Shown here piece by piece: positions 9,420-18,437 of a DNA stretch of 64,000 nucleotides. Under the pieces are notes generated by a model. That model was given only the letters and a program-made list of their open reading frames with translations. It ran no database searches and was not told where the DNA came from. The stretch is from contig CAIJOB010000022.1 in NCBI GenBank assembly GCA_903822175.1, forward strand, positions 62,001 through 126,000, given 5' to 3'. This DNA comes from an uncultured Alphaproteobacteria bacterium (GTDB lineage Bacteria; Pseudomonadota; Alphaproteobacteria; Caulobacterales; Caulobacteraceae). Each line of letters starts with the position of its first letter. The first letter of the stretch is position 1. The translations under genes were made by a program, and so were the position numbers.

Positions 9420-10606
9420 CAGGCGGCCTTCGTGGCGACGGAATGGGCGGCCAGGCGGTCGACCAGCTGCTGGACGTCCTTGACGATCTTCGACTTGGGC
9501 CGGTGCGTGGCGATCGGGCCGCCCAGGTTGACGGACGCCGCGGCGGCCTCCCAGTCGGAGCTGACGCCGCCCTCGGCCTTGCGCTGCAGGGCGCGTTCCG
9601 CCTCGGCCATCGAGGGCGCGGGGCCGAACATGCGGCTGGCCAGGCGGTTGAGCACGATCTTCGGCTTCTGGCCCGACCCCAGGTCGCGCTCGATCTCGTC
9701 GGAAAGCGAGCGGGCGGCGAGCAGGGCCGGCACGGTCAGCTCGGAAATCACCAGCATCTCGTCGCAGCCGCCCAGCACCTCCAGGCTCCAGGACCGGCGG
9801 TGGCGCGGCATGTCGAGGATCACCCAGTCGTAGCTCTCGCAGGCGATTTCCAGCATGCGCAGGATCGCCTCACGCGGCGCTGCCTCGAAGGCTTGCGGAT
9901 CGCGCGGCGCGGCCAGCAGGTCGAGCTGCTTGGTCACCGGCGTGACGAAGGCCTGCAGCATCGCCGCGTCCAGCTTATCGGCGGCGGCGGCGAGGTCGGC
10001 CACGCGCAGCGTCGGGCTCGCGCCCAGATAGGGGCCGGCCGAGCCGTCGGCCAGGCAAAGGTCGATCAGGCAGACGCTCTTTTCCTTGGCCTGGCGGCCG
10101 CAGAGCTGGTTGGCGATCTCGATGGCGAGCGTCGTCGCGCCCGAGCCGCCGACCGCGCCGATCACGGCCCAACAGCGCGCGACCGCGGCGGCCTGCGGCA
10201 CGGCGGGCGCCGGGGCGGCGGCGGCAGTCTTGGCGGTCTGGGCGGCCAGCAGACCCTCGATCGCGGCGACCACGGCCTCGGGCGTATAGGGCGCCTCCAG
10301 CACGTCGGAGTGGTCGAGCCGGAACAGATTGCGCACCACCGCGGTCGGCAGGTGCGAGCCGACCAGCAGCACGGGCGGCGGCGGGCTGGGTGAGATGGTC
10401 AGGGCCTGGATGCCGGCCGCCAGCGCCGGGTCGGCCCAGGCGTCGGCGTCGATTATGATCAGGTCCGCCTCGGCCGCGGTCACCCCGATCAGCCTGGCCA
10501 GCGTCGCCTGCTCCAGCTGGGCCCCTGCAAGCGGGCCGTCGGCAAGCCCGGCGAGCGCCGGACCTATAGCCAGGACGCGCCGACCGCTGAGGGACTGGGT
10601 ACTCAT
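9419..10606 (-). CDS. cpaE: Pilus localisation protein CpaE (TadZ), MinD/ParA-like
   Basis: A 395-residue protein with an N-terminal atypical receiver-like region (residues ~1-120, 'ADLIIIDADAW', 'PPVLLVGSHLP'), an Ala/Pro linker and a MinD-like ATPase domain from ~145. The P-loop reads 'AVGGSGATTLAIEIA' (151-165): both lysines of the deviant Walker A motif are replaced, so ATP hydrolysis may be weak or absent, as noted for some TadZ proteins. 'YDWVILDMPRHRRSW' is the switch/Walker B-like region. CpaE/TadZ recruits the Tad machinery to a pole or focal site. It lies between the secretin and the ATPase, where cpaD would normally also occur. Confidence 0.92.
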
Positions 10607-10614
10607 AGGGGAAC

Positions 10615-12069
10615 TTACTTTCCGGAGGCGGGAACGGCGGCGGCGGTGATTTCGCCGCGCAGCGGCAGGGCGGGCGGAGCGGCGGCGGAGACCGCGGTCG
10701 GGGTTGGGGCGGGGGCCGGGGCGGCCGCGAGCGGCTGGGCCGGCGCGATGAGACCGCGCATGTCGCGGCTCATCGGCGGGTCCTTGGTCACGACGCCGTT
10801 GAACATGAAGGCGCCCGCGTTGGGCTCCTTGCCGGCGATGTCAGCGGTCTTGGCGGCCTTCTCGAAGTCGCGGGCCGTGACGATGTGCGGCGTGACGATG
10901 ATGATCAGCTCGGTCTCGTTGCGCGCCCAGCGAGCCGAACGGAACAGAGAGCCCAGGATCGGGATGTCGCCCAGGCCCGGGAACTGGCGCAGGTCGTTGT
11001 TGTAGGTGTGCATGAACATGCCGCCCAGCGCCAAGGAGTCGCCGTCCTTGATCTCGACGGTAGTGTCGGCCTTGCGGGTGATCAGGCCCGGCACCTGGAC
11101 GCCGGAGATCTTGATCGAGTTGGTCTGGTCGAGCTGGCTGACCTCGGGGGCGACGGCCAGGCGGATCAGGCCGTTGTCCTGCACGGTCGGCGTGAAGTCG
11201 AGCTTCACCCCGTACTGGCGGAACTCCAGCGTGATCTGGTTCAGGCCCTGCGGCACCGGATAGGGGAACTCGCCGCCGGCCAGGAAGCTGGCCTTGCCGC
11301 CGGAGACCGCCACGAGGGTCGGCTTGGCCAGCGTGCGTACGATGCCCTTTTCCTCAAGCGCCTGCAGGCTGAGGTTCACGCCGTTGACGCCGGCGTGGGT
11401 GGCGAAGCCCAGGACGCCGTTGGCGGGCGTGTTGCCGATCAGGCCGCTGCCGAAGTTGAACGAGGTGTTGCCGCTAGTGATGGCGCCGGAGAAGCCTGCG
11501 TCCTGCAGGGACGAGCGGGTCGCCTCCATGACGCGGACTTCCAGCACGACTTCCTGCGAGGCGCTGACCAGCAGGGCCGAGGTCGCGCCGTCGGGGGCGA
11601 ACTTGTCGGCCATGGCCTTGGCGCGGGTGGCGACACTGTTCGAGGAGACCGTGCCGGTGAGCAGCAGGCCTTCGCCGAGCGTCTGCACCTTAACGCCCTC
11701 GCCGGGCAGCGCCGTGTCGATGTCGCTCTGCAGAGCGTGGGCGTCATAGCCGACGCGCACGTCGATCATCTGCAGGAGCCGCCCGCCCGGTCCATAGACC
11801 AGGAGGTTGGTCGAGCCGACGTCGAGGCCGCGGACATAGAAGCTGCGGTCGGTGGTGGCGACCACCTCGGCGATGTCCGGCTGGGAGACGACGATCTTGC
11901 TGGCGGGTTCGTCCAGGCGAAACGAGAGCGCCTTGTCCTTCGGCACCGAGATGGTGCGGACGGGTGCGGCCTCGCTGGCGAAGGCGTCGGCGAAGGCCGG
12001 CGTCGCGGCGGCGGTGGCCGCCAGCAGGCTGACGGTGGCGCAGAGCGCGGTGGCCAGGTGGCGTGACAT
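10615..12069 (-). CDS. cpaC: Tad/Flp pilus outer-membrane secretin CpaC (RcpA)
   Basis: Two in-frame ATGs lie at 12075 and 12069. The second is preferred because GGAG is 9 nt upstream of it but only 3 nt from the first. The ~484-residue precursor has a signal peptide (ALCATVSLLAATAAATPAFA), an N0/pilus domain 'KDKALSFRLDEPASKIVVSQPDIAEV', a BON-like segment and a C-terminal secretin domain ending with 'GLGDIPILGSLFRS' and 'NETELIIIVTPHIV'. It should form the outer-membrane gate of the pilus. The last ~60 residues are Pro/Ala-rich. CpaD, the usual partner lipoprotein, is not encoded next to it. Confidence 0.95.
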   Translation of the reverse strand: MSRHLATALCATVSLLAATAAATPAFADAFASEAAPVRTISVPKDKALSFRLDEPASKIVVSQPDIAEVVATTDRSFYVRGLDVGSTNLLVYGPGGRLLQMIDVRVGYDAHALQSDIDTALPGEGVKVQTLGEGLLLTGTVSSNSVATRAKAMADKFAPDGATSALLVSASQEVVLEVRVMEATRSSLQDAGFSGAITSGNTSFNFGSGLIGNTPANGVLGFATHAGVNGVNLSLQALEEKGIVRTLAKPTLVAVSGGKASFLAGGEFPYPVPQGLNQITLEFRQYGVKLDFTPTVQDNGLIRLAVAPEVSQLDQTNSIKISGVQVPGLITRKADTTVEIKDGDSLALGGMFMHTYNNDLRQFPGLGDIPILGSLFRSARWARNETELIIIVTPHIVTARDFEKAAKTADIAGKEPNAGAFMFNGVVTKDPPMSRDMRGLIAPAQPLAAAPAPAPTPTAVSAAAPPALPLRGEITAAAVPASGK

Positions 12070-12089
12070 GGTCATGGGCTCCAGGGTTC

Positions 12090-13073
12090 TTAGGACGTGT
12101 GGACTGCGGGCGCGCCGCCGGTGCCGCCAGCGCCAGGGGCGGCCGGGTTCGGCGTACCGGCCGGAGCGGTCGGAGCCACAGGCGCGGCGGCGGGCGACGG
12201 CTTCGGCGCGCGCGCCTTGCCGGGGCGCCCGTCACTGCCGCCCGCGGCCACGATGGTGATGAGGGGCGCGGCGGCCGGCATGGGATCGGTGACGCGCACG
12301 CGCCGGACGGTGGCGTGGCCGGTGCTGCGTGGGGCGGCGCCGAACAGGGCCTCGGTGCGCATCGGCGCGGTCTGGGCGATCTCCGCCGAGCCGGTCCTGC
12401 GCAGCAGCAGCGACAGCTTGCCGAGGTCGCCGGCCACCGCCAGCTTTTGCGCGTCGGGGACCGAAACCTCGAGGGTCGCGGTGCTCGGCGTCGCCGGCTT
12501 GTTGGAGGCGAGGTCGGCGTTCAGGTCGACGCCCAGGACCCGGATGTCCTGGGTCACCACCTGGGAGATGTAGTTGTGCTTGCTGGCGTCGGTGGAGAGG
12601 TCGCGCATCAGCACCACATCCACCCGGTCGCCCGGCAGGGCGTGGCCGCCGACGCCGGTGACGTCGCTGACCTTGATGGTGTAGGCGCGCATGCCGTCAT
12701 GGATCTCGGCGGCGACCGAAGCGCGGGCGCCCGGACCGGAAAGCTTGGCCGGCAGCAAGGGCTCGCGGGCGGCGATGGGGGTCAGAACCACCGGCGGTCC
12801 GCCGCCGTCCTGGGACAGGACCAGCGCCGTGGTCGCGAAGGCGCCTTCGGGCACGGCGTTGGACGGGATCTTCAGGATCTCGATCTTCGAGGCGTCCAGC
12901 TTGTCGCCGAACTTCAGCGCCGACTTGGCGACCACGATGGGCACGCCGGCCATGACTTGCGGGGCCGCGGCCTTAGCCACGCCCGGGTTCGGCATCATGG
13001 TCTTGGCCACCACCAGGGCGGAAAGACCGAACAGGGCGCAGGCCCCGAGACTGACAATGGTGACGACACGCAT
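12090..13073 (-). CDS. cpaB: Flp pilus assembly protein CpaB (RcpC)
   Basis: A 327-residue periplasmic protein anchored by an N-terminal segment (VVTIVSLGACALFGLSALVVA). It has a SAF/CpaB domain starting 'VPIVVAKSALKFGDKLDASKIE', followed by the RcpC domain 'AYTIKVSDVTGVGGHALPGDRVDVVLM'. The C-terminal 60 residues are Ala/Pro/Gly-rich. CpaB is thought to couple the secretin to the rest of the envelope machinery. It is the first gene of this operon; the 240-nt gap upstream leads to a divergent aldo/keto reductase, with no pilin or prepilin peptidase gene. No strong ribosome binding site is visible. Confidence 0.9.
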   Translation of the reverse strand: MRVVTIVSLGACALFGLSALVVAKTMMPNPGVAKAAAPQVMAGVPIVVAKSALKFGDKLDASKIEILKIPSNAVPEGAFATTALVLSQDGGGPPVVLTPIAAREPLLPAKLSGPGARASVAAEIHDGMRAYTIKVSDVTGVGGHALPGDRVDVVLMRDLSTDASKHNYISQVVTQDIRVLGVDLNADLASNKPATPSTATLEVSVPDAQKLAVAGDLGKLSLLLRRTGSAEIAQTAPMRTEALFGAAPRSTGHATVRRVRVTDPMPAAAPLITIVAAGGSDGRPGKARAPKPSPAAAPVAPTAPAGTPNPAAPGAGGTGGAPAVHTS

Positions 13074-13313
13074 GGCTTGGACCGTTCGGTTGAAAAACCT
13101 GTTTCGGATCGTGAGCTTACGAAGCCGACACTTGCGATATCCCCAACAAACCTAGTGAATACCCCGACAACCATGACGCAGCGTAAACAAGCGTGACCAT
13201 GGCCGGCGGGCGGATCGTGCTTCGCGGTGCCATAGGATGCCGCTAGGCTCTCGGCGGCGGAGCGCCGCGAGCAAGATTTCGCCGCCCGTAAAAGAAATTT
13301 CGGAGAGACGACG

Positions 13314-14243
13314 ATGAAGATGCGCCGGCTGGGAACCTCGGGCCTGAAGGTCAGCGAGGTGGGATTGGGCTGCAACAATTTCGGCATGCGCATCGACGCC
13401 AAGCAGACTCAGGGCGTGGTCGACGCCGCGCTGGCCGCCGGCATCACCTTCTTCGACACCGCCGACATCTATGGCGGGACCAAGTCGGAGGAGTTCCTCG
13501 GCAAGGCGCTGGGCAAGCGGCGCGGCGACATCACGCTGGCCACCAAGTTCGGCATGCGGATCGGCGACGACCCGCGCCGGATGGGCGGCTCGCGCCGTTG
13601 GATCATGCGCGCGGTGGAGGACAGCCTGACCCGGCTCGGCACGGACTACATCGACCTCTACCAGTTCCACGCGCCCGACGCGGACACCCCGATCGACGAG
13701 ACGCTGCGTGCGCTGGACGACCTCGTGACCCAGGGCAAGGTCCGCTACATCGGCAACTCCAACTTCACCGGCTGGCAGATCGCCGACGCCGATTGGACGG
13801 CCGCTGGAAGCGCCCGGTTCGTCTCGGCCCAGAACCTCTATTCCCTGCTGGAGCGGAAGGTAGAGTTCGAGGTGCTGCCGGCCTGCGAGCATTTCGGCCT
13901 GGGCTTCCTGCCGTTCTTCCCGCTGGCGTCGGGCCTGCTCAGCGGCAAGTACCGGCGCGGCGAAAAGCCGGCCGAAGGCACGCGCTTGGCGGCCTGGGGC
14001 GCGCGCGGCGCCGCGGCCATGAGCGACAAGAATTTCGACAAGGTCGAGGCGCTGGAGAGCTGGGCGCGCGAGCGCGGCCACACCATCCTGGAGCTGGCCT
14101 TCGCCTGGCTGCTCGGCCACGAGGTGGTGTCCTCGGTGATCGCCGGCGCCACCACGCCCGAACAGGTGAAGACCAACGCCGCGACCGCCGCCTGGCATCT
14201 GACGCCTGAAGAGGTGAAAGAGGTCGGGGATTTGATCGGCTAG
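13314..14243 (+). CDS. Aldo/keto reductase
   Basis: A 309-residue (alpha/beta)8 NADP-dependent oxidoreductase of the YajO/YhdN-like AKR group. It starts 'MRRLGTSGLKVSEVGLGCNNFG', and the tetrad is visible: Asp/Tyr in 'FFDTADIYG', Lys in 'ITLATKFG' and His in 'YQFHAPD'. The cofactor-binding C-terminal 'SVIAGATTPEQVKTNAAT' is present. GGAGA is 7 nt upstream of the ATG. It opens a plus-strand run of five closely spaced genes, with 6 nt to the CoA-transferase gene. The physiological aldehyde or ketone is unknown. Confidence 0.92.
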   Translation: MKMRRLGTSGLKVSEVGLGCNNFGMRIDAKQTQGVVDAALAAGITFFDTADIYGGTKSEEFLGKALGKRRGDITLATKFGMRIGDDPRRMGGSRRWIMRAVEDSLTRLGTDYIDLYQFHAPDADTPIDETLRALDDLVTQGKVRYIGNSNFTGWQIADADWTAAGSARFVSAQNLYSLLERKVEFEVLPACEHFGLGFLPFFPLASGLLSGKYRRGEKPAEGTRLAAWGARGAAAMSDKNFDKVEALESWARERGHTILELAFAWLLGHEVVSSVIAGATTPEQVKTNAATAAWHLTPEEVKEVGDLIG

Positions 14244-14249
14244 CCGCAC

Positions 14250-15476
14250 ATGTACGATCTGTTGAAAGGCCTGCGCGTGGTGGAGGGTTCGGCCTTCGTG
14301 GCCGCGCCGACCTGTGGGCTCTATCTGGCCCAGATGGGCGCCGAGGTGATCCGCTTCGACGCCATCGGCGGTGGCCCGGACTTCCGCCGCTGGCCGCTCG
14401 CGGAGAATGGGTCGAGCCTCTATTGGGAGGGGCTGAACAAGGGCAAGAAGTCGGTCGCGCTCAACCTCTCGAGCCCGCAGGGCCGGGAGATCGCGCAACG
14501 GCTGGCGACCGCGCCCAGCGGGGCGGACGGCGCCGACGCCGGGCTCTTCGTCACCAACTTCCCGGTAGACGGATTCCTCTCCTACGAGGCGCTGAGCAAG
14601 CTGCGCGCGGACCTGGTCTGCGTGCGGGTCATGGGCTGGGCCGACGGGTCGCAGGGCATGGACTACACGATCAATGCGGCGCTCGGCCTGCCGCAGATGA
14701 CCGGCCCGGCCGACGATCCTCGGCCGGTCAACCACGTGCTGGCGGCCTGGGACCTGCTCACCGGCGCCTACTGCGCCTTTTCCACGGTCTCGGCGCTCTG
14801 GGCCCGGAGCCGGGACGGGCAGGGCCGCGAGCTGCGGGTGCCGCTCTCCGACGTGGGCGCGGCGACCATGGCCAACCTGGGCATGACCGCCGAGACGATG
14901 CTGACCGGCCACCAGCGGCCGCGTATGGGCAACGACATCTTTGGCGCCTTTGGCCGCGACTTTAAGACCAAGGACGGCCAGACCCTGATGCTGTTGGCGA
15001 TCACGCCCAAGCAGTGGTCGAAGGCCCTGGAGGTTCTGGGCCTGGCCGCCGCCGCCGCTGCCCTCGAAGCCGAACTCAGCGTCTCCTTCGCCACCGACGA
15101 AGGCGTGCGGTTCGCCCACCGCGCCCGGCTCTATCCGCTGTTCGAGGCTGCCTTCGCTCAGCGCACGGCCGCCGAGCTGGCGCCAGCCTTCGACGCCGGT
15201 GGCGTGACTTGGGGCGCCTACCAGCCACTGGAAGCCGCGCTGGCCGATCCGCGTCTCTATAAGGACAACCCGGCCTTCCAGACGGTCCGACATCCGAGCG
15301 GCCTCAGCTATCCGGCGCCCGGCGCCATGGCGACGATCCCGCAGGACGCGCGCGGGCCGGTGCAGGCGGCGCCGAAACTCGGGCAGCACACCGACGAAGT
15401 CTTGGCGCAGGTGCTGGGCATGAGCGGAACCGAGATCGGGCGCCTACATGATACAGGTGTTGTCGCGGGGAGCTGA
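14250..15476 (+). CDS. Family III CoA-transferase (CaiB/BaiF)
   Basis: A 408-residue class III CoA-transferase. The N-terminal Rossmann half has 'AAPTCGLYLAQMGAEVIRFD' and 'YWEGLNKGKKSVALNL'. The catalytic aspartate, equivalent to Asp169 of formyl-CoA transferase, is visible at 168 in 'AAWDLLTGAYCAFS'. This family moves CoA between carboxylic acids through an aspartyl-CoA thioester. With the thiolase two genes downstream it suggests activation and thiolytic cleavage of an organic acid. Substrate not predictable; alpha-methylacyl-CoA racemase relatives share the fold. Confidence 0.9.
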   Translation: MYDLLKGLRVVEGSAFVAAPTCGLYLAQMGAEVIRFDAIGGGPDFRRWPLAENGSSLYWEGLNKGKKSVALNLSSPQGREIAQRLATAPSGADGADAGLFVTNFPVDGFLSYEALSKLRADLVCVRVMGWADGSQGMDYTINAALGLPQMTGPADDPRPVNHVLAAWDLLTGAYCAFSTVSALWARSRDGQGRELRVPLSDVGAATMANLGMTAETMLTGHQRPRMGNDIFGAFGRDFKTKDGQTLMLLAITPKQWSKALEVLGLAAAAAALEAELSVSFATDEGVRFAHRARLYPLFEAAFAQRTAAELAPAFDAGGVTWGAYQPLEAALADPRLYKDNPAFQTVRHPSGLSYPAPGAMATIPQDARGPVQAAPKLGQHTDEVLAQVLGMSGTEIGRLHDTGVVAGS

Positions 15477-15482
15477 CAGACC

Positions 15483-16451
15483 ATGAAAGCGCTGAACCTA
15501 GGTCTAGTGGCTGCAGCCCTGCTGATCGGGGCGCCGGCCGCCGCGGCTGACTACCACGCGCCGCGCAACGCCATTGGCCAGCCCGACCTGCAGGGCGTCT
15601 GGAACACCCACTTCTTCATGCCGATGGAGGCGCGGCCGGACATGCCGAGCCTGACGCTCTCAGAGGCGGACGCGCAGGCCTATGCGCGCAAGCTGAACGA
15701 AGAGGCCGGCAAGCTGGCGATCTTCGCCCAGGACCCTGAGGTGGCCGAAATCCGTGGCGACCCCAGCCGCTCGGACCTCGCCATCGTCAAGGGTCAGCGG
15801 CGCACCCGCCAGGTGGTCGAACCCGCCGACGGCATGATGCCGCTGACGCCCGGCATGCGCGGCCAGCTGCGCTTCATCGAGCAACTGCTGCGCACTCAGA
15901 CGGAGCCGCCTTTCCCCAAGGACGACCCCGAGGTGCGGCCGAACTGGGAGCGTTGCGTCGTCGGCTGGGGCCAGCCTCCGGTCACCAGCACCAGCGACAT
16001 CAACCCGCGCCAGATCGTCCAGACCAAGGATGCGGTGGTGATCCTGTCGGAGTACGGCCCCGACCTGCGGATCGTGCCCTTGACCGACAAGCACGGCTCG
16101 CCGGCGATGGCCGGGCCGCTGGGCGACGCGATCGCGCACTGGGAAGGCGACACCCTGGTGATCGAGACTGTCGGTCTGCCGGCCAAGGACGCGATCCGGC
16201 CGTTCCCGACGCTGTTCGTGTCGGCCGCCGCCAAGGTGATCGAGCGCTACACGCGGGTCTCGAAGAGCGAGCTGCTCTACCAGTACACGGTGGTCGATCC
16301 GGCGATCTACACCAAGCCCTGGCTCGCGGAATATTCGCTCTTCGCCGCGCCTAAGCCGATCTTCGAGTTCGCTTGCCACGAGGGGAACTATTCGCTCCCC
16401 AACATCCTGGCCGGCGCCCGGGCCGAGGAAATGGCCCGCGCCAAGAAGTGA
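15483..16451 (+). CDS. Conserved secreted protein of unknown function
   Basis: A 322-residue protein with a Sec signal peptide (LGLVAAALLIGAPAAAADYH), giving a periplasmic or outer-membrane mature form. It has 'IGQPDLQGVWNTHFF' at the mature N-terminus, 'GDAIAHWEGDTLVIET' in the middle and 'YTKPWLAEYSLF' with 'CHEGNYSLPNILAGAR' near the end. I recognise these motifs from a widespread uncharacterised family in proteobacteria and acidobacteria that sits near degradative genes. No catalytic signature can be named. It lies 6 nt after the CoA-transferase and 53 nt before the thiolase in the same operon. Confidence 0.75.
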   Translation: MKALNLGLVAAALLIGAPAAAADYHAPRNAIGQPDLQGVWNTHFFMPMEARPDMPSLTLSEADAQAYARKLNEEAGKLAIFAQDPEVAEIRGDPSRSDLAIVKGQRRTRQVVEPADGMMPLTPGMRGQLRFIEQLLRTQTEPPFPKDDPEVRPNWERCVVGWGQPPVTSTSDINPRQIVQTKDAVVILSEYGPDLRIVPLTDKHGSPAMAGPLGDAIAHWEGDTLVIETVGLPAKDAIRPFPTLFVSAAAKVIERYTRVSKSELLYQYTVVDPAIYTKPWLAEYSLFAAPKPIFEFACHEGNYSLPNILAGARAEEMARAKK

Positions 16452-16504
16452 GGCTTTGCATGGCGCGCCGGCGGGGCCATCTGTAGGGCGCTGAGGAGCA
16501 TCCC

Positions 16505-17809
16505 ATGGCCAGAGCCGTCGCCGCCAAATCCCCCACCGCCGGCAAGCCGGATATCTGGTTCGCGGCCGGCGTGCGGACGCCGTTCGCCAAGGCCGGCGGG
16601 CCCTTGGCGCGGAAGGATGCGCTCGATCTCTCGATCCCAGTGGTCAAAGCGATGCTGGCGAAAGGCGGGCGGCCCGATCTGATGAACTGGGGTGCGGTGA
16701 TCCCCAACCTGACCATCAGCAACCTGGCGCGCGAGGCGCTGATCGCGGCGGGCGGCGACCCGACCATTCCCGCGTCCTCGACGATCATGGCCTGCTCCAC
16801 CTCGATGATGGGCGCTTTCCAGGCCGGGGGCATGCTGGACGATGCGGCTGGCCGCAGCCTGGCGCTGGTTGGCGGCGCGGAGGCGATGAGCCGCATCCAG
16901 ATCGGCCTGTCGCCCGGCCTTTCCGACGACCTGCGGGCGTTCATGGAGGCCCGCGACCTGCCGGGACGCTGGGCGGCGGTGCGCGGGACCAAGGCGCGCG
17001 ACGTCCGCCTGTTCATTCCGCAGATCAAGAATCGCGCGACCGGCAAGTCGATGGGCGAACACACTGAGGAGATGGCCAAGGGCTGGAGCATCAGCCGCGT
17101 CGAACAGGACGAACTGGCGCTGGCCAGCCATCAGAAGGCCGCCGCTGGCTGGGCCGCCGGCTTCTTCGACGACCTGGTTCTGCGGCTGGAAGAGACCGGC
17201 AGCGACACCCTGGTGCGGGCGGACTCGTCGATGGAGGCGCTGGCGCGCCTGAAGCCAGCCTTCGACCGGACCAGCGGCGCCGGTACGCTCACCGCCGGCA
17301 ACTCCAGCCCGCTGACCGACGGCGCGGCGGCCATGTGGGTAGCCACGGGCGAGGGGCTGAAGCGCCTGCCGGCTGAGGTTCCGCGGGTGCGGCTGGTGGA
17401 CTACGTCGCCAACGCCATCGACCTCTTCAACGAGTACCTCTTGATGGCGCCGGCCTATGCGATCCCGCGCCTGCTCGCCCGCAACGGCCTCACCTACGGC
17501 GACGTGGCGCTCTGGGAGCTGCACGAGGCCTTCACCGCCCAGGTGGCGAGCCACATCAAGGCGATCCAGGACCCGGAGTTCCTGAAGACCAAGGCGCAGG
17601 TGACCGCCAAACTCGGCAAGTTCCCGATCGAGCGGCTGAACCCCAACGGCGGCTCGACGGCGCTGGGCCATCCGTTCGGGGCGACCGGCGCGCGGATCCT
17701 CAGCCAGGCGGTGAAGGAGCTTTCGGCCATGCCCAAGGGCGCCTACGCCATCGTCAGCATCTGCGCCGACGGCGGCCAGGGTACGGTCGCCCTGCTGCGG
17801 AACGGCTGA
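16505..17809 (+). CDS. Acetyl-CoA C-acyltransferase (thiolase, FadI-like)
   Basis: A 434-residue thiolase. The nucleophilic cysteine is at 97 in 'TIMACSTSM'. 'WELHEAFTAQ' supplies one His motif, 'NPNGGSTALGHPFGATGAR' the catalytic His, and 'SICADGGQGT' the second cysteine. It is longer than the ~390 aa degradative type and closer to the trifunctional-protein beta subunit (FadI). No FadB/FadJ partner is adjacent. AGGAG precedes the ATG. Its stop shares one base with the flavin reductase start (TGATG). It should cleave 3-ketoacyl-CoA to acetyl-CoA and a shortened acyl-CoA. Confidence 0.94.
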   Translation: MARAVAAKSPTAGKPDIWFAAGVRTPFAKAGGPLARKDALDLSIPVVKAMLAKGGRPDLMNWGAVIPNLTISNLAREALIAAGGDPTIPASSTIMACSTSMMGAFQAGGMLDDAAGRSLALVGGAEAMSRIQIGLSPGLSDDLRAFMEARDLPGRWAAVRGTKARDVRLFIPQIKNRATGKSMGEHTEEMAKGWSISRVEQDELALASHQKAAAGWAAGFFDDLVLRLEETGSDTLVRADSSMEALARLKPAFDRTSGAGTLTAGNSSPLTDGAAAMWVATGEGLKRLPAEVPRVRLVDYVANAIDLFNEYLLMAPAYAIPRLLARNGLTYGDVALWELHEAFTAQVASHIKAIQDPEFLKTKAQVTAKLGKFPIERLNPNGGSTALGHPFGATGARILSQAVKELSAMPKGAYAIVSICADGGQGTVALLRNG

Positions 17810-18432
17810 TGGCCGGCGCCGACGCCCACACCTATGAGCCGGCGCAGGGGCACGGCCTCGCCAACGATCCGTTCAACGCCATCATCGGGCCGCGGCCGAT
17901 CGGCTGGATTTCGTCGGTGAGCGAGACGGGCGTGCGCAACCTCGCGCCCTACAGCTTCTTCAACGCCTTTAACTACCGCCCGCCGCTGATCGGCTTCGCC
18001 AGCACCGGCTGGAAGGACAGCGTCGCCAACATCCAGACCACTGGCGAGTTCGTCTGGAACCTGGCGACCCATGCGCTGAAGGACGCGATGAATGCGACCT
18101 CGGCCACCGTGTCTTCGGAGGTCGACGAGTTCGCGCTGGGCGGCCTGACGCCGGCGCCGAGCCTGAAGGTCGCCCCGGCGCGGGTGATGGAAAGCCCGGT
18201 CAATTTCGAATGCCGTCTGTCGCAGCTGATCCAGCTGACCACGGCGGCGGGTGAGGCCGTCCAGACCTGGCTGGTGATCGGCGAGGTGGTGGCCGTCCAC
18301 ATCGACCGCGCCCTGATCAAGGACGGCCTCTACCAGACGGCGCAGGCGCATCCGATCCTGCGCGCCGGGCGGCTGGGCGACTACGCCGAGATCCGGCCCG
18401 ACGCGATGTTCGAGATGCCTCGGCCTCGATAA
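17809..18432 (+). CDS. Flavin reductase-like FMN-binding split-barrel protein
   Basis: A 207-residue flavin reductase domain protein: 'RPIGWISSVSETGVRNLAPYSFFNAF' is the classic FMN-binding start, followed by 'IGFASTGWKDSVANIQTTGEFVWNL' and 'VIGEVVAVHIDRALI'. Such proteins supply reduced FMN to two-component monooxygenases or act as flavin-dependent reductases. It is coupled to the thiolase gene by a one-base overlap and ends convergent to the carboxylase gene with 5 nt between. A RutF-like role for the distant rutA gene is possible but unsupported. Confidence 0.88.
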   Translation: MAGADAHTYEPAQGHGLANDPFNAIIGPRPIGWISSVSETGVRNLAPYSFFNAFNYRPPLIGFASTGWKDSVANIQTTGEFVWNLATHALKDAMNATSATVSSEVDEFALGGLTPAPSLKVAPARVMESPVNFECRLSQLIQLTTAAGEAVQTWLVIGEVVAVHIDRALIKDGLYQTAQAHPILRAGRLGDYAEIRPDAMFEMPRPR

Positions 18433-18437
18433 GGGGC

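Noticed and set aside
13152-15389. 745-aa minus-strand ORF over the AKR and CoA-transferase genes
   Set aside because: Antisense frame of two clear enzyme genes; composition is typical of high-GC shadow ORFs.
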